A stretch of 64,000 nt of DNA, taken from positions 150,046,274-150,110,273 of the forward strand of contig CM077115.1 of the NCBI GenBank assembly GCA_039619475.1, read 5' to 3'. The notes beneath the pieces were generated by a model. It made no database searches. It saw only the letters and a program-made list of their open reading frames with translations, and was not told the DNA's origin. The position numbers were made by a program, and so were the translations under genes. Source of the DNA: Icerya purchasi. Taxonomy: Eukaryota > Arthropoda > Insecta > Hemiptera > Monophlebidae. Shown here piece by piece: positions 11,501 to 23,225 of the stretch (the stretch's first letter is position 1; each line of letters begins with the position of its first letter).

Positions 11501-13630
11501 CTACCGTTTAATTTATTAGAATTTAATTTAATTTTTACGCGGTGACACTTATAGCCTTTATAGATAAAAATCTTCAATTTCTTTTGTGACCCTTGTTTAA
11601 CCTTTTTTCTCTTTACACTAAATTGTTTAGGACAGTGCCGAACCATAGAATGGCCGTATTCGCTCGTTTACTCTTCATTTTCCGTTATTATATTTTTAAT
11701 GAGTTGTAAAAGCTCAACACGCGGTGACTGTAGAGGACTAAAACCCAGTTGTAGCTTTAAAAAAAGTATTATTTGTTAAATAGCGATAATCTCACTTTTC
11801 GCCTCACTTAAATATTCACACAATCCTCTAATATCTGTTACGCTATTTATTCTGTTTCCGTATTAATTTAGGTCGACCGCTGCGATCATTACAGTTTGAA
11901 CATGTAAAGAATAAAATAACAAGAATAAAACAAAACAGAAAATAAATAAACAAACAAGTGAAGTCTAAAATATCGAAAAGTGTGACAAGGAGAAAATGTG
12001 CGTACGCTATTGTCAGGTCAAGGGTGAGAATATACTATTACGTAGGTACACTAAGTGAAATGAGCACCCCACTAGTAATAAATGGTTGGTAATTAGTCGT
12101 TACAGAAATGCAATCGACGTACCGAAAGATGGAGTTCAGGTCAGTTAGTTAGTCTTTACCTTTTTGCTGGATAGAATCAGTTTGCTCCTGTCAAGGAAAA
12201 AAGGAAAAGAAAGCAGACGCAGATCGCATCGATTAATTTAGTCCGGCTGGTTAGTTGTTTATTTTGTTATCGTAACGTTGTTAAAATTATCATAATTGAA
12301 ATTTTTTTTTTGTTTGTTTTTTATTTATTGAGTTTGCTAACAGAAAGCACTAGTCCAGCGAAATGGAAGCAATGTAAAAAACAAAATAGAAGTAATGGAA
12401 TCAAGGAACACTTCTAGAACAGGGACAACTGAGAGAATAGGCAGAGAAAGAACATAGGAGGCGTTTAAAATGGAGCAGGGAGACCAAGCTTTAAAAGTTG
12501 AGAATAAAGTAACTTACGCTCGCGAGATAAACTAGATCACTCGAAGAACAGGTGATTCGCATCATAAATATAATATAGGAACCTTCAGGATGATCCAATG
12601 GGCAAAAGGGAAATGTAACCAAGAAAAATCGATGAAAGTTAATTTTAAGATATCGATTTTAAAAGACCATCTCCAATCGGAATCTCAACAACTGCAAGGT
12701 CAGTGAAGATCAAGCAAGTAGATGATCATCATCGACAATGTACATACTATATTATTTAATTAATTGTTGTGTCTTTTTTTTTTTTTTTTTGATATAATAA
12801 TTGTGTTTTCAGCAGGTGGCCGTCGCAGAAAAATCGGTGTAAGATATTATACTGAATACATAATTAAGAATTCACTGAAAATTTCATAATAATAATAATT
12901 GAAAAGAATTAGAATAACAATAAATAAATAAATCCACGATAACCGAAATATATCGTGCTTAGCATCCCTGAGAGCGTAAAAAGACAACGGGAACCGTTCG
13001 TGACCTTTATTAATTCTCTTTTCCTTCATTTTTATCTTCATCATCTTATTGTAAGGAAATTAACGTTCTTTTTTTCCTTCTACTTCATCAATATTGTTCG
13101 CTTTTATTCAATTTATCCTACTTTTATATATTGCGACTTCCTTGATAGGAAACCGTTCGATTCTGGTAAGACCACATAACAAAGGAAAGACAGAAAAGGT
13201 CGTTTTGCAATACCTACAAAAATGTCAAACAATCGACAAATATTTATACGCATTTACCGGGACATTGTGTGAAAAATATATAACCGATGATATTACAGCT
13301 TCGAAATGGAAAATATTAGTTTTAATTTAGAATTTTTTTAAACTTAATTTTAGTAATTCCTTTAACCGAAGAAAGGAAAATTCTTGGCGCACGACTGACG
13401 ACACTACTCTTTTCCAAACTTCCAAGAACATATGTAATGTAGTCACCTTCCGTTCATAAGATATCTCTTTAATCTCTATTTCTTGTTCCGTCAGTTCTAT
13501 TTCATACGCTTTCGAATGGAATGATCACAAGAAATACAAGATTCAGATTTTTTAACTGACTTCATAGTTTACCAATAGAACAATTACGAAGAAACATATA
13601 TTTAGCAAAAATAAATTCAACAATATTTTA
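7800..13630. other. AT-rich intergenic or intronic stretch
   Basis: No gene recognised. It contains a (TA)n at about 8515-8540, a G run at about 8969-8988, a C/A run at about 10230-10252, and poly-T near 12775-12790. The block at 11170-11520 is pyrimidine-rich like the sense strand of the nearby LINEs and may be a LINE fragment, but no motif was secure. The frame at 13160-13330 contains GKTEKVVLQYLQKCQTID and has coding-like composition but no known match. Confidence 0.35.
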
Positions 13631-13639
13631 ACCACGTTA

Positions 13640-13955
13640 CCACCTTATTGTTTCTTCTCCACGTTGCATTTTTCATCCCTCGGATCACGACCGCGTTTGT
13701 GATGCGGATCATATTCTTTTTAAATGTCCTCTTCTTTTGCATTCCCTTCTTTACACTAAGTTCTTACACCTTAATGTGCTTCCTACATACTTTCCTATCC
13801 TTCACCAGATGTTGTTCCAGCCTTTTAGTAGAGTTCATTTCCTCTATTTCTCTATATATTAAAATTTAATCCTTGTTCGTAATTCTCTTAGATGATGGGT
13901 CATTTCCCTTGGTTGGCGTTTCCAGGGGAAAAAAAAACAACAAAAAAACGCGTTA
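13640..13955 (+). pseudogene. I-like LINE 3' end fragment
   Basis: The frame reads HPSDHDRVCDADHILFKC, the same C-terminal Cys/His signature as the copies near 7.1, 51.8 and 63.0 kb (CDANHVLFEC type), followed by a short leucine- and phenylalanine-rich tail and a stop. The 3' UTR ends GGTTGGCGTTTCCAGGGG and an A-rich tail near 13930-13950. The rest of ORF2 is missing, consistent with 5' truncation at insertion. Confidence 0.6.
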
Positions 13956-14819
13956 CCTTAATGATACAATGTAGAACGCTTAGATATATTTAATGAAAAT
14001 ATATGCTGAACAAAGTATACCGAGGGGGGGGGGGGGGGAAATAATGCAACAAAAAAACCTTAAATAATAATAATCACGGCCAATTATATCAATAAAGAAC
14101 ATTACCCGATAATTCTACAGTATCACTAACTAAATTATGTTTAATTCAGCTATGCTTATAATGCACACCCTGGCCAATTAATAAGAATCGGAATCCCATA
14201 TTCTTTTTAATTATGTTGTTATGGTAGGAAAAATAGTTTGCCGCGTTAATTGTGAAATCTTTTAAATAAATCAACTACAACTAATTACACGTATTGTCTG
14301 TTGATATATCTAAGGGTAATTCTAGATAAGAGATTAATTTTTTTAAGGAACACTTAATCCATGCTGAAATGAAAACAAAGTTGTTATTGCGGCCTTATTA
14401 TTAATCGAAGATCTCACTTCAGCGTACAAATAAACTTATCATTTATAAAAAGCATCATTAGAACTATAATGGCTTACTCAGCTCCAATTTGGAGACCCCA
14501 AAATTATGACAAACTTCAGTTAAAATAAGCACTGCCGTATTAATTATTAAAGATTCATATTTATATTTCCTATTTTTCATTTCTTTACCTCCTCACAGTT
14601 TACGCTGCCATAAATCGTGTTGCATTATTAACTATAATGATGACGAGACGGCGAATTTAAGTTTCAGAAAATAATTTTGACAGTTTCAAGATCACCACCG
14701 CGTACCATCATTTAAATAAGACTAGAACGATCGAATTTATTCTTTCTAGTTAACTTTTCAACTCTACCTCTCTGTAGGAGAATATATTATCTTTTAACTG
14801 ATTATCATTTCTCCTCAAC

Positions 14820-15500
14820 CGTCAGCTTGATGGGCAACATGCCTCGCGGACAACGAAATCCTCGCGTGGACGGCATCTTTTATCTTTGCACAGCTTCGTT
14901 CTTTTATTATAGTATCCATAAATCGGGTTCTTCGTCTTCCATTTCGTAGTTTTCCTCTAATAATTTTTTGAGCCATTTGAAATTACCGATATTGTTTCTT
15001 TCCCTTTCAATGGTAGTTATTGTCTCCGTCCGGTTGATCTTCTATCTTCTCTAATATCTCCTTATTTGTGACTTTTTCCATGATATTTTCAGCATCGGTC
15101 GGTAACATCAAACTTCAAAAAAGTTTGCAGTTTTAATTTTCCTTTATTCAGAATCGTCCAAGTTTCACATAAGGCGACTGTCCTCCGGGGACAAATGTGT
15201 CAATGAACAATTTTCTGGTACGTTGAGAGACATTTCTCGATGTGTAAGATTTCTTTTTCTCATTAAATGCATTTCTCAGCAGCTTGTGCTATTCTTTTTT
15301 TTTTTCTGATTTGCTTTTCTGTTCTTCCGTCAGACGTTATTAAACTTTCAAGATAAGTAAGAGTTCTATTACTACTTGGGGGCTACTATTTTTCCGTTTA
15401 GGGCTATGTCTAAAGTTTTCATAGTATTATTTGTACATTACGTTTTATCTGTATTAATTTTCATTTTGCATAACTATAAATCTACAGAGTTACTTTGTTC
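14820..15500 (-). pseudogene. RTE/CR1-like LINE, end of RT and C-terminus
   Basis: Read on minus with frameshifts: MKINTDKT (palm, after the YADD block), TYLESLITSDGRTEKQIRK (the YLGSLIT-DG motif), KRNLTHREMSLNVPE, an FEV-CYRPMLKISWKKS piece (FEMWCYRRMLKISW type), and a basic C-terminus MEDEEPD near 14950. This is the order of the common insect endonuclease-reverse transcriptase LINE. The copy is dead, with many stops. A poly-A run (15509-15532) lies just upstream. Confidence 0.6.
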
Positions 15501-15549
15501 CCACCGCGCTGAGAAAAAAAAAAAAAAAAAAAATATACGAACTGTTAGA

Positions 15550-17220
15550 ACCGATGTTAACGAGAAATTCGTTTTGTCATCGTTCAGAATGGGAAGGTCA
15601 ATGCCAACACAAACACACATTTGTAAATTTAATGGAAGGCGACAATAAACGAATTTTTATTTACACACGCCTCGAAAAAACAAGTTCAACGCGTATTACA
15701 TCAAGCTAGGGCAATAATCACGAGAAGCTAAATAACGCGCTTTAATAAAATGTGAAACTGGTGGTTTTTTTGTCATATTAGGGTTCGAGTGGAACAACAA
15801 GAATGAACACTAAGTTCGATTAAAACGAGAACGATAAAAAAGTCGGAATATTTTTAACAGTTTAACTTTCTGAAAATCGAATAACATAACGATAAGCCGT
15901 AACATTTCTAATTATAACTGTGCATCGTCGTGTACGTATACCATAACCGTACACGTTAAAGCTGTCTTACTGCTAAGGAATATTTATATAATTTTGTCTA
16001 TTTTCGGATAACGCCGCAGCAGTATCATTCCAAGAAGGCTACCATTAACGCGAACACCTCAATGGCAACACTGGAGAATCGAAGTAAATAAGAAATCGTT
16101 TGTCCACACTAGACTTCAGATTCTCCCGTCAAATTTAGTTTCGTCTTATCGTCAGTTTTCCTCTCGTTTCGCAGGTAGCGTAGAAATTTCATATTCCGGA
16201 AAAAAAGTGTTGGTATTCATTTTCCGAAGCGTTTCTTTTTCCCATTTTCACGGAATTTTATATTTGTGACAATAAAAAAAAAACACAACTAACGATCGTG
16301 AGAAAAAATTAAAATCTATTGCCATCGACAGAGAGCTTTTAATAATGTTAATAAAAACCATCAAATCAAAAAAAAATGAATAATAGGCAGAGCTGCCTAT
16401 ATAATTTTGGTCCACTAAGTTCATAAAAACAAGAACAAACCGGCGGTTTCTACGAGATTTTTAACAATTTTAAACATCAAAAATGTTCACATACAATCTG
16501 GAAGACACTAATTGCCAAAAACATTGCCAATCGTGAAATTCTTTTTCCGTTAAGACTCCAACACAGTACTCTTACGTGTATCCCTATTAATAATAATTAT
16601 ATTTTAGTCGCGATGCTTTCACTGCACTTAACTGTCCAGTGATGGTATACCGATCCGAAGTACAAAAAGACAACATTCGTTCGAGCGGGATAATGGACCT
16701 ATTATTATATGCAATCCAACGCATCATTAAACGAAAATCTGCAAAACTTAATAACTGATTAAAATCAACGACCGCAATTACACAAAGTGGGAATCGCATT
16801 ATTTAATATTAACTGCGTGAAAATCGATAAACCGTGTCACGAAGCAAATTAATTTTCGATAGCTATCATTTTTTGGAAATATTTCAACTCCTCCTCCTCG
16901 AATGCTGGAAATTATTACAATCACTCTGAAAAACAAAACCGAAAAATTTTACAACAAAAAACAAAACAATTACAAAAAACACCTTTTTAAACAACTAACC
17001 GCTATATAAATAGATGAGGAGGCACGACCTTATTGGTTTTTCTTTTGGATTTTGTTTGTTTTCTCGTAATTACATAAATGTGATTAAAATTATCCGGTAT
17101 AACTATATTAAAAATTCCCTAAAGATCGCAATGGAAAAAAACAAATTGACTACAAAGATAGAGATGAGTGGGTTTTTCACAAGTTTTATAACATACGAAG
17201 CAATATTCAATTACAGCCAG
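15550..17220. other. AT-rich non-coding stretch
   Basis: No gene supported. A short inverted repeat, CGTGTACG and CGTACACG separated by about 11 bases, lies near 15930-15957. Minus-strand frames around 16587-16799 are not recognised and lack splice or family support. Confidence 0.35.
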
Positions 17221-17225
17221 CTCGA

Positions 17226-17380
17226 AGATGGCGTAATTGGTTAGGCAGAGTGGTGTTTCAGTGGATGATTAGGACCCATTTCGAATCCCGCTGTCGTACA
17301 TTAAAATTTTCAAAAATTTCACTTGCGTTGATTTAATGTCCATAGTTGACGCGGTCCGGGGGAAAAAAACAAAAAAACAC
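17226..17380 (+). mobile_element. tRNA-derived SINE (family B) with LINE-like tail
   Basis: The head has an A-box-like TGGCGTAATTGGTTAGGC and, about 40 bases on, a B-box-like ATTTCGAATCCCGC, the spacing of a tRNA-like promoter. The body ends with TTGCGTTGATTTAATGTCC, then AGTTGACGCGGTCC and an A-rich tail. The last 30 or so bases strongly resemble the 3' UTR ends of the family L LINEs at 6885 and 63250, so this SINE was probably mobilised by that LINE. Not an intact tRNA gene, because the stems do not close. Confidence 0.65.
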
Positions 17381-17868
17381 TTAACTATAATTAAAATATA
17401 AGCGAAATTTTTCAAACATATAAATCACTACTACTCCGTAGTTGGAAACTACCGAAACGTAGCTAGTATATACGGATATTTTTCTTACCGTCCTGCGGTC
17501 TATATTTCAACTGCTATGCGCGAGGTTATCTTTTTCCTCTTTATGTATATTGCCCAAAAATTTTTCCATCATTCGAATTAGTTTATTTACTGTTTCACGA
17601 TATTTTGTAAATGTAATTTAATCTTGGCTTAAACAGTTTTCTTATTTTTAAAAATTGATAAACTTATCAGTTAACATAAGTAAAATTAATCTGAATCACG
17701 CTCCTACTTTTTATTCTATTCTGTTCTGTTATATATTTTTCAGTTCGATGATTTTGTTTTTTTTGTTTGTTTTTTTTTTTTATACTTAATTCCTCAGAGT
17801 TTCTTTTACAACTAAATTATAAAGCAAAGTTAATTTTTTATTTAACATAATTCTATTTTTTATATACA

Positions 17869-17918
17869 TACCCCCCCCCCCCCCCCCCACACACACACAC
17901 ATATATATATATATATTA
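17869..17918 (+). repeat. Compound microsatellite (C)n(AC)n(AT)n
   Basis: An uninterrupted C run, then CA repeats, then TA repeats. No other content in the immediate flanks. Confidence 0.9.
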
Positions 17919-18612
17919 TAGTAGTACCGAGGGGGAGGGATTTGGGGGTCCAAACCTCTCCCGAAATGGATTTTTACGTTGCTATATTGTTACTTTACGC
18001 CCGTAAGATGTCTTGATACCAGTCATTCTGATAGTACAACTAACTATGGATTAGTGTTAATTATTCTCAAAATGAAAATGAACAGAAGTAATCCTAATCC
18101 TTACGCATTTAGAACTATTGTACAAGAAATTATTAATAAACTATAATTACCAAGTAAAATCCTTTTTTCTGTCAAGTGTTTTTTTTTTTAAATGGATCGA
18201 CCCCTCCCGAAAAACTGGCCCGGGTACGCCTATGATATATATAGTATGTGTGCGTATGTGTGTGAAAATATTTATATTATTCCATTTCGCTTTATCAACG
18301 GCAGTCGTAAATTAAATTATAAGAAAACGATTCCGAGAAAAAGAGCTGTTTTATTAATATTCAAAAAACTGTTCAATTTTTAAACAATTTCATTCTAATA
18401 ATAATACTTTTAAAATGCGATTCTTTTTCATTTTTAATATTAATATTTTTAAGACTTTTAATTATTTTTTTTACGTATGAAATACATTTTACTACAAATA
18501 TCAACTGTAAATTAAATTACTGGAGAAAAAACTGGAAAAGAAAAAAAGAAAAGAAAAGAAAAAACGAGGCCAACCTTTATGAAATAAATATAACTCAACT
18601 AAAAAATCTTAC

Positions 18613-18717
18613 CGCTAAACTGAGTAAGCGAATCGGCACGAAGTTTGTATTTCGGTATCTGTTCGTTTAGTAAGCTAATAATTTCTACTTCAGGTAAATC
18701 TCCGCCACTGCATACCT
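18613..18717 (-). CDS. milt: milton (TRAK) core exon, start of HAP1-N domain
   Basis: Bounded on minus by the acceptor TTGCATTTCAG and the donor GCG|GTAAGATT. It is 105 bases: two bases, 34 codons, one base. It reads VCSGGDLPEVEIISLL then NEQIPKYKLRADSLTQFS. Milton/TRAK1/TRAK2 all carry a VCS-DLPEVE-SLLEEQ-P-YKLR-D block at the start of the HAP1-N domain; family knowledge, recognised by eye. Milton links Miro on mitochondria to kinesin-1 (and dynein) for axonal transport. The upstream exon at 25102 and the alternative first exon at 22418 both end with a single G, so either join creates Glu (GAG). The following exon (YENQDW region) was not found and probably lies left of the window. NEQ in place of the usual EEQ is a minor change. 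Confidence 0.85.
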
Positions 18718-18719
18718 CT

Positions 18720-20929
18720 GAAATGCAACGGTAATTATCATTCGTTAATTTTACTACAAATAAATTAATATAAAAATATACATTATTGTTCGCGCAATCA
18801 TCTCGGTAATAGGACCAGCATAATGATAATCGTTACAAATCAGATGTTTCCTTGAAGGATGATGAAACAATACTACGACCACCAAAAGTGCCTACAAAAG
18901 ACGATCTTAGCAGAATGCTAGATATATAATGAAGGGCCTTTGATTAATGATATAAAACTGTAAACTTTGCCAGTCAAGCCATTATTACCAAGCACATTTT
19001 GACCGGCTCTGTTCGGTTTTGTTAAATTTATACGTGAACAGTTTACACCATCTATTTCAAATAGACAACTTTGTTAATTTCGAACACTTTCATTAAAATA
19101 TAAATTAAAAGTATACAAAATTTTTCCAAATGTCACAGTTTGTAACTATTCGCTAATTCACATCGAAATAGTTACATTGTTTTTACTATACGTAGGGTTA
19201 TTTTGTTTTCATTTATTTTTTCCCGTTTACCATTTAGTTTATAATATTTGTCCACCCATCTGTTCTTAATATTACAACATTAGCCAATGTTGCTATTATT
19301 TTTTTTTTAAATTTCGTAGGCAAAATTTATTTTTAAAATTTATAGTTAATAATTTCATTTCTAATGTTTGTCTCGCTCCTCACACTTACCACCGCTATTG
19401 CATTTAATCCTTTTTTTTCCCCGTCATTGACCATGATTACGATCCATGTCATTACTGAATATTTTCAAATTTTACTCCGCTTTAAAATAGATTTCGAAAT
19501 ACGTTCTTTCAAAATACAGTACATTCCCAAACAATCGGCTGCTTTTTTCAATACGCTTCCTCTAATAATGTAACTTACAAATTTTCTCTCAAGATTAAAA
19601 ATGTCAGACACATCAATGGTCTTTGTGAATTTTAATTATTACATGATTAAGCCCATTCGGGAGTAATTTTCACATTGCCTCAAATCTGTTCCATAATTAT
19701 TGGTAATTTTATATATGTTTTAGGATTCTTCATGACCGTGGAGCATTTATTCGATTTACCTCGATCTTTTAAGCACTTCACAAATCTTGTTGTTACTCAC
19801 GGGTATCCGACATTTCTAGTTTGTACACCTACATCGATTTTACGATGGATAGAAGCCTTTTAATTTTTACAAGTTGATGCAGTTTCTTAAAAGATTTCGG
19901 TAACTCGCACATTCATTAAGTTAGAAAAACACTTAGATATTCGAAACAATTTTCAAAGAGATTCTGTATGTTTACGAATTATCATCAATTAGTCGGGAAA
20001 CCATAAATACGAAATTTAATTAAAATGCAACAACTGCTTAATAGAGTCGCAGCATAAAGGTGGTAAACATGCATCAAACATGCATCATACGTACACACTT
20101 TGGATTGCGCTTGTATCGAGATTAAACAAATCATTCCGATAGATTCCTGAAGTGTAACCTTGTATACGGTCCGTGTGGCGTACACAGAATTCTACAATCA
20201 GCACTAGAGATCCGTAGAGCATGCGATTAAGTATTTACAATGCTCGAAATCGATTCGTACAACTAAGAAAGAAAATATGGAGTGAAAATGTTGAATTACT
20301 AGAAACACTTTTAATTTCATAAAACGCAATACGAATAAAACATATTGTAGCCACCAGGCGTCCTTTTAAAAATAAATTTTGAGAATTTTTGTCCTGTTTT
20401 ATGTAATTATGTTTTTTCTCATCATATTTTACATTTTCTTTTTTAAAGAACATCCCGGCTGATTGTGTGAAAATATTTCCAGAAACCAATTCATCATTAA
20501 GATCTTGAAAATGTTACATCGGAAATATATTAAAAATCAATTTTCTTTCTGATCATAAAAAGCCGTCAATAGAGTAGCGTGTATAATTTCTTTTTACTTT
20601 GAACTTTCTGTTTTACACGGCAACAACCTCCATCGACGTATAAATTCGGAAACTGCATTTAAACAGTTCGGAACAATAAAGTCCTCTGATTTCAAAATAT
20701 TCCGCATATAAGTTTCTCATCCACAATGGTACTAAAACTATTATACAGTTCCACGTCGAATATGTCTTTTTTAGTTTTTTCTAGAAAACTGTGCTTACGA
20801 TTTTTTAAGAATATGTTGAGACGAACTTATAAAATGGAAGGGAGCGGAGATTTTTAAAGAAAAAATTCTTACACAACTCGTTTATTACTAGGAAGAAACC
20901 GGTATAATGCGCGATTTAAAATAGGCTAC

Positions 20930-20960
<31 letters not shown>

Positions 20961-22410
20961 ATACACATCATTGCGAAGGAAAAGAAAATATATAGTTGCG
21001 GTAAACAAGTCAATGTACTTTTTTTTTTTTTTTTTTTTTTTTGATTTTCGTTGGAAGACTTAATGTTTACGCAAAACGTCACATAGAACCGTGTAATAAA
21101 AGAGGGCGTCCTTTTAATAATGCAGCTGGCAGTATCAAAATATTGACTTCGAATATTACGTTATTGTAAAAAACTTTAAAAAAACTTAATTTTTTTCTTT
21201 TATTTGTTTTTACGTTAAAATGTAAACAAGGTATTTTTTATAATCTATGCTTTGACTGGGAAACGAATTATTCCAAACACAGCTTTAAAATAATTTGGCT
21301 TAAAATCTTTTAATAGTTAACGTTTAGAAATCGGCTACAAAGGGGAAAAAATACGAAAACAGAAAAAGAAATAAAAAGCAAAGAAAATTGTTATCAACAT
21401 CAAAAGAAAAATAAAAGAAAGAAATTGAAATAAAAAATACATATACGTAAAATATAAGTAGGACAAAAAAATAAATAAATAAATAAACAAACGTCTTGAC
21501 ACAAAAATATATATAACCGTTAAATATTTTCGAAACAGTATTATATCTAAAATTTTATAATTTTCCCTCAAAAAAGATAAATCGTTTTAATTAATTTTAA
21601 CAAATACTTCGAGTCTTACAATTTGTTTTAATAAAATATAACACTAAACCGGACTAATACTAATTAGTGTCTTACCTTTTAATTCTTTGCTTAAATTTTT
21701 CTTTTATAAATAAAATCCGGAATAAACTTAAATTTAATATTTAAAAACCAACATTTATTTTTAAATTAAATGTACACATTTAACCGTCGTCGATTGAATA
21801 TATATTCATACATATATTTTTTTCTCATTCTAAACTACCGGGAAAAAAAATAAATGAATAAACAAAAACTGTAAATAGTGAAAATTTCATACTGTTTCTC
21901 AACGCGACACGACACGTACAGACGACATTTAGTCACCTGTTAAAATTTCAATATTCAGTCGAACAAGTCCTTTCTGAATATCAGTTTACGGGGAAATTAA
22001 TAAATAAACAAAATTCACGCTCTAATGAACCCGAAACTTCTTGTTTTTACGAAAAGATTGATACTAATTTCTGCGTGAAAAAAACATATTACCTCTTTAT
22101 ACAACTAAATTACAACTCTTACGTTTAATTCGCTTCTGTTTCTGCCATCCTACTCTTTGAATTTGGTAATGTCTTAACATGATGAGAACGTCAGAGATTT
22201 AGCGGTCATTTCTGTACTCAGAGGTATACTATGTTAATAATGAGAACAATAATAGTAGTAAATTATAAAATGAGTATACGCACTAATGACGGTAGCGCTA
22301 GGCCAGCCTACAATTAAATGAACCGTCAACAGTCAGTGGCAGAGTAAATAAGAGTGTATGTATGAGGAGCACTGAATTATTAAACGGAATGATAATCACT
22401 ATCATCGTTA
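18720..22410 (-). other. milton intron (between core exon and alternative first exon)
   Basis: AT-rich, no further exon recognised. It holds A/T homopolymers at about 20930-20957 and 21019-21042. Long frames such as 21335-21571 are low-complexity products of A-rich DNA. Confidence 0.5.
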
Positions 22411-22417
22411 AGGTTAC

Positions 22418-22514
22418 CTGAATTCCAAGAATCTAAAATTTCCGTTTCCTTTTCGCTTAAACGTCTTTGCTTTCTTAAGCGTTGAAATAAACAAGTATCC
22501 GACCAAGGAAACAT
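22418..22514 (-). CDS. milt: Probable alternative first exon of milton
   Basis: On minus, ATG at 22514 opens MFPWSDTCLFQRLRKQ, then RRLSEKETEILDSWNS, ending one base into a codon at GAATTCAG|GTAACC, a good donor. Exit phase 1 fits the core exon at 18717 exactly and would give WNS-E-VCSGG. The basic/acidic helical composition is coding-like, unlike the surrounding AT-rich DNA. An in-frame upstream ATG at 22580 would add 22 residues. Vertebrate TRAK genes also switch short N-termini immediately before the DVC motif, which makes an alternative first exon plausible. The role is inferred; no match to a known milton N-terminus was made. Promoter candidates lie at 23080-23220. Confidence 0.55.
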
Positions 22515-23079
22515 AACCGATACAAATGGGTTTATTCGCGAAATATCAATAACTCCGAATTTATTTATATATATATTCATACATTTACTTTTCGAAAATA
22601 TACGCGTTAAAATTAAAAATACATTCGTCGCGAAGAAATGCTACACATTCGCAAGACAAACGCGGTAAAAAAAAAAAAATGAAAATAAAGAATGCGTGTT
22701 AAATAAACACGAAAATGGGAAAAAATTAAAATCGATCAATCAGGTGTCTCACGGAATGGCCTATTTAACACGGACACATTAATGACCAACAGAAAAAATG
22801 TCGTATGTTTTCAGAGAGAACGAACAATTGTTGTACACACGGATGTACAAAAATAAATGCTACCAAACGCCTTGTATATACTGTACATTGGAAGGCATCC
22901 AATTGAATAGAACGACGAATTAGATATACGCGAATGAAGCGTCAAACGTGTAAGAAAAAACACTTATCTTATTATGAATAATATAAGGTGCGATTCTATA
23001 ATAATTGGCAGCTATAGGTAAACAGACACGGATCCGAATGGCTCGAAAGAAAGTTAAACTCTTTTAACCTAAACCTAAA

Positions 23080-23225
23080 TTTTTCTCGTCATGGTGGCTG
23101 TACTGTTCTGAAATGCATTCGGTGTGCTTGTTCCGCCGTTGAAAAGAGCACTTTCGGCTGGCTGGATGAACAGATTAGAGTAGTCACTCGGTCATTTCAA
23201 CGAATATATTTAGAAGATTTCAAGT
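23080..23225 (-). promoter_or_regulatory. GC-richer patch upstream of the alternative first exon
   Basis: A short GC-richer island in otherwise AT-rich intron, 0.6 kb upstream of the 22514 ATG on minus. It could be a promoter and 5' UTR for the short milton isoform. No firm TATA or initiator was identified, so this rests on position and composition. Confidence 0.25.

Noticed and set aside
12807..12837. Micro-exon-like GTGGCCGTCGCAG between an AG and a GTGTAAG
   Set aside because: Only about 21 bases and no neighbouring exons on that strand.
17226..17300. Intact tRNA gene
   Set aside because: A and B boxes are present, but the stems do not pair and a LINE-like tail follows; it is a SINE.
20888..21571. 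Lys/Phe-rich minus frames
   Set aside because: Translations of A/T homopolymers and A-rich intron DNA.
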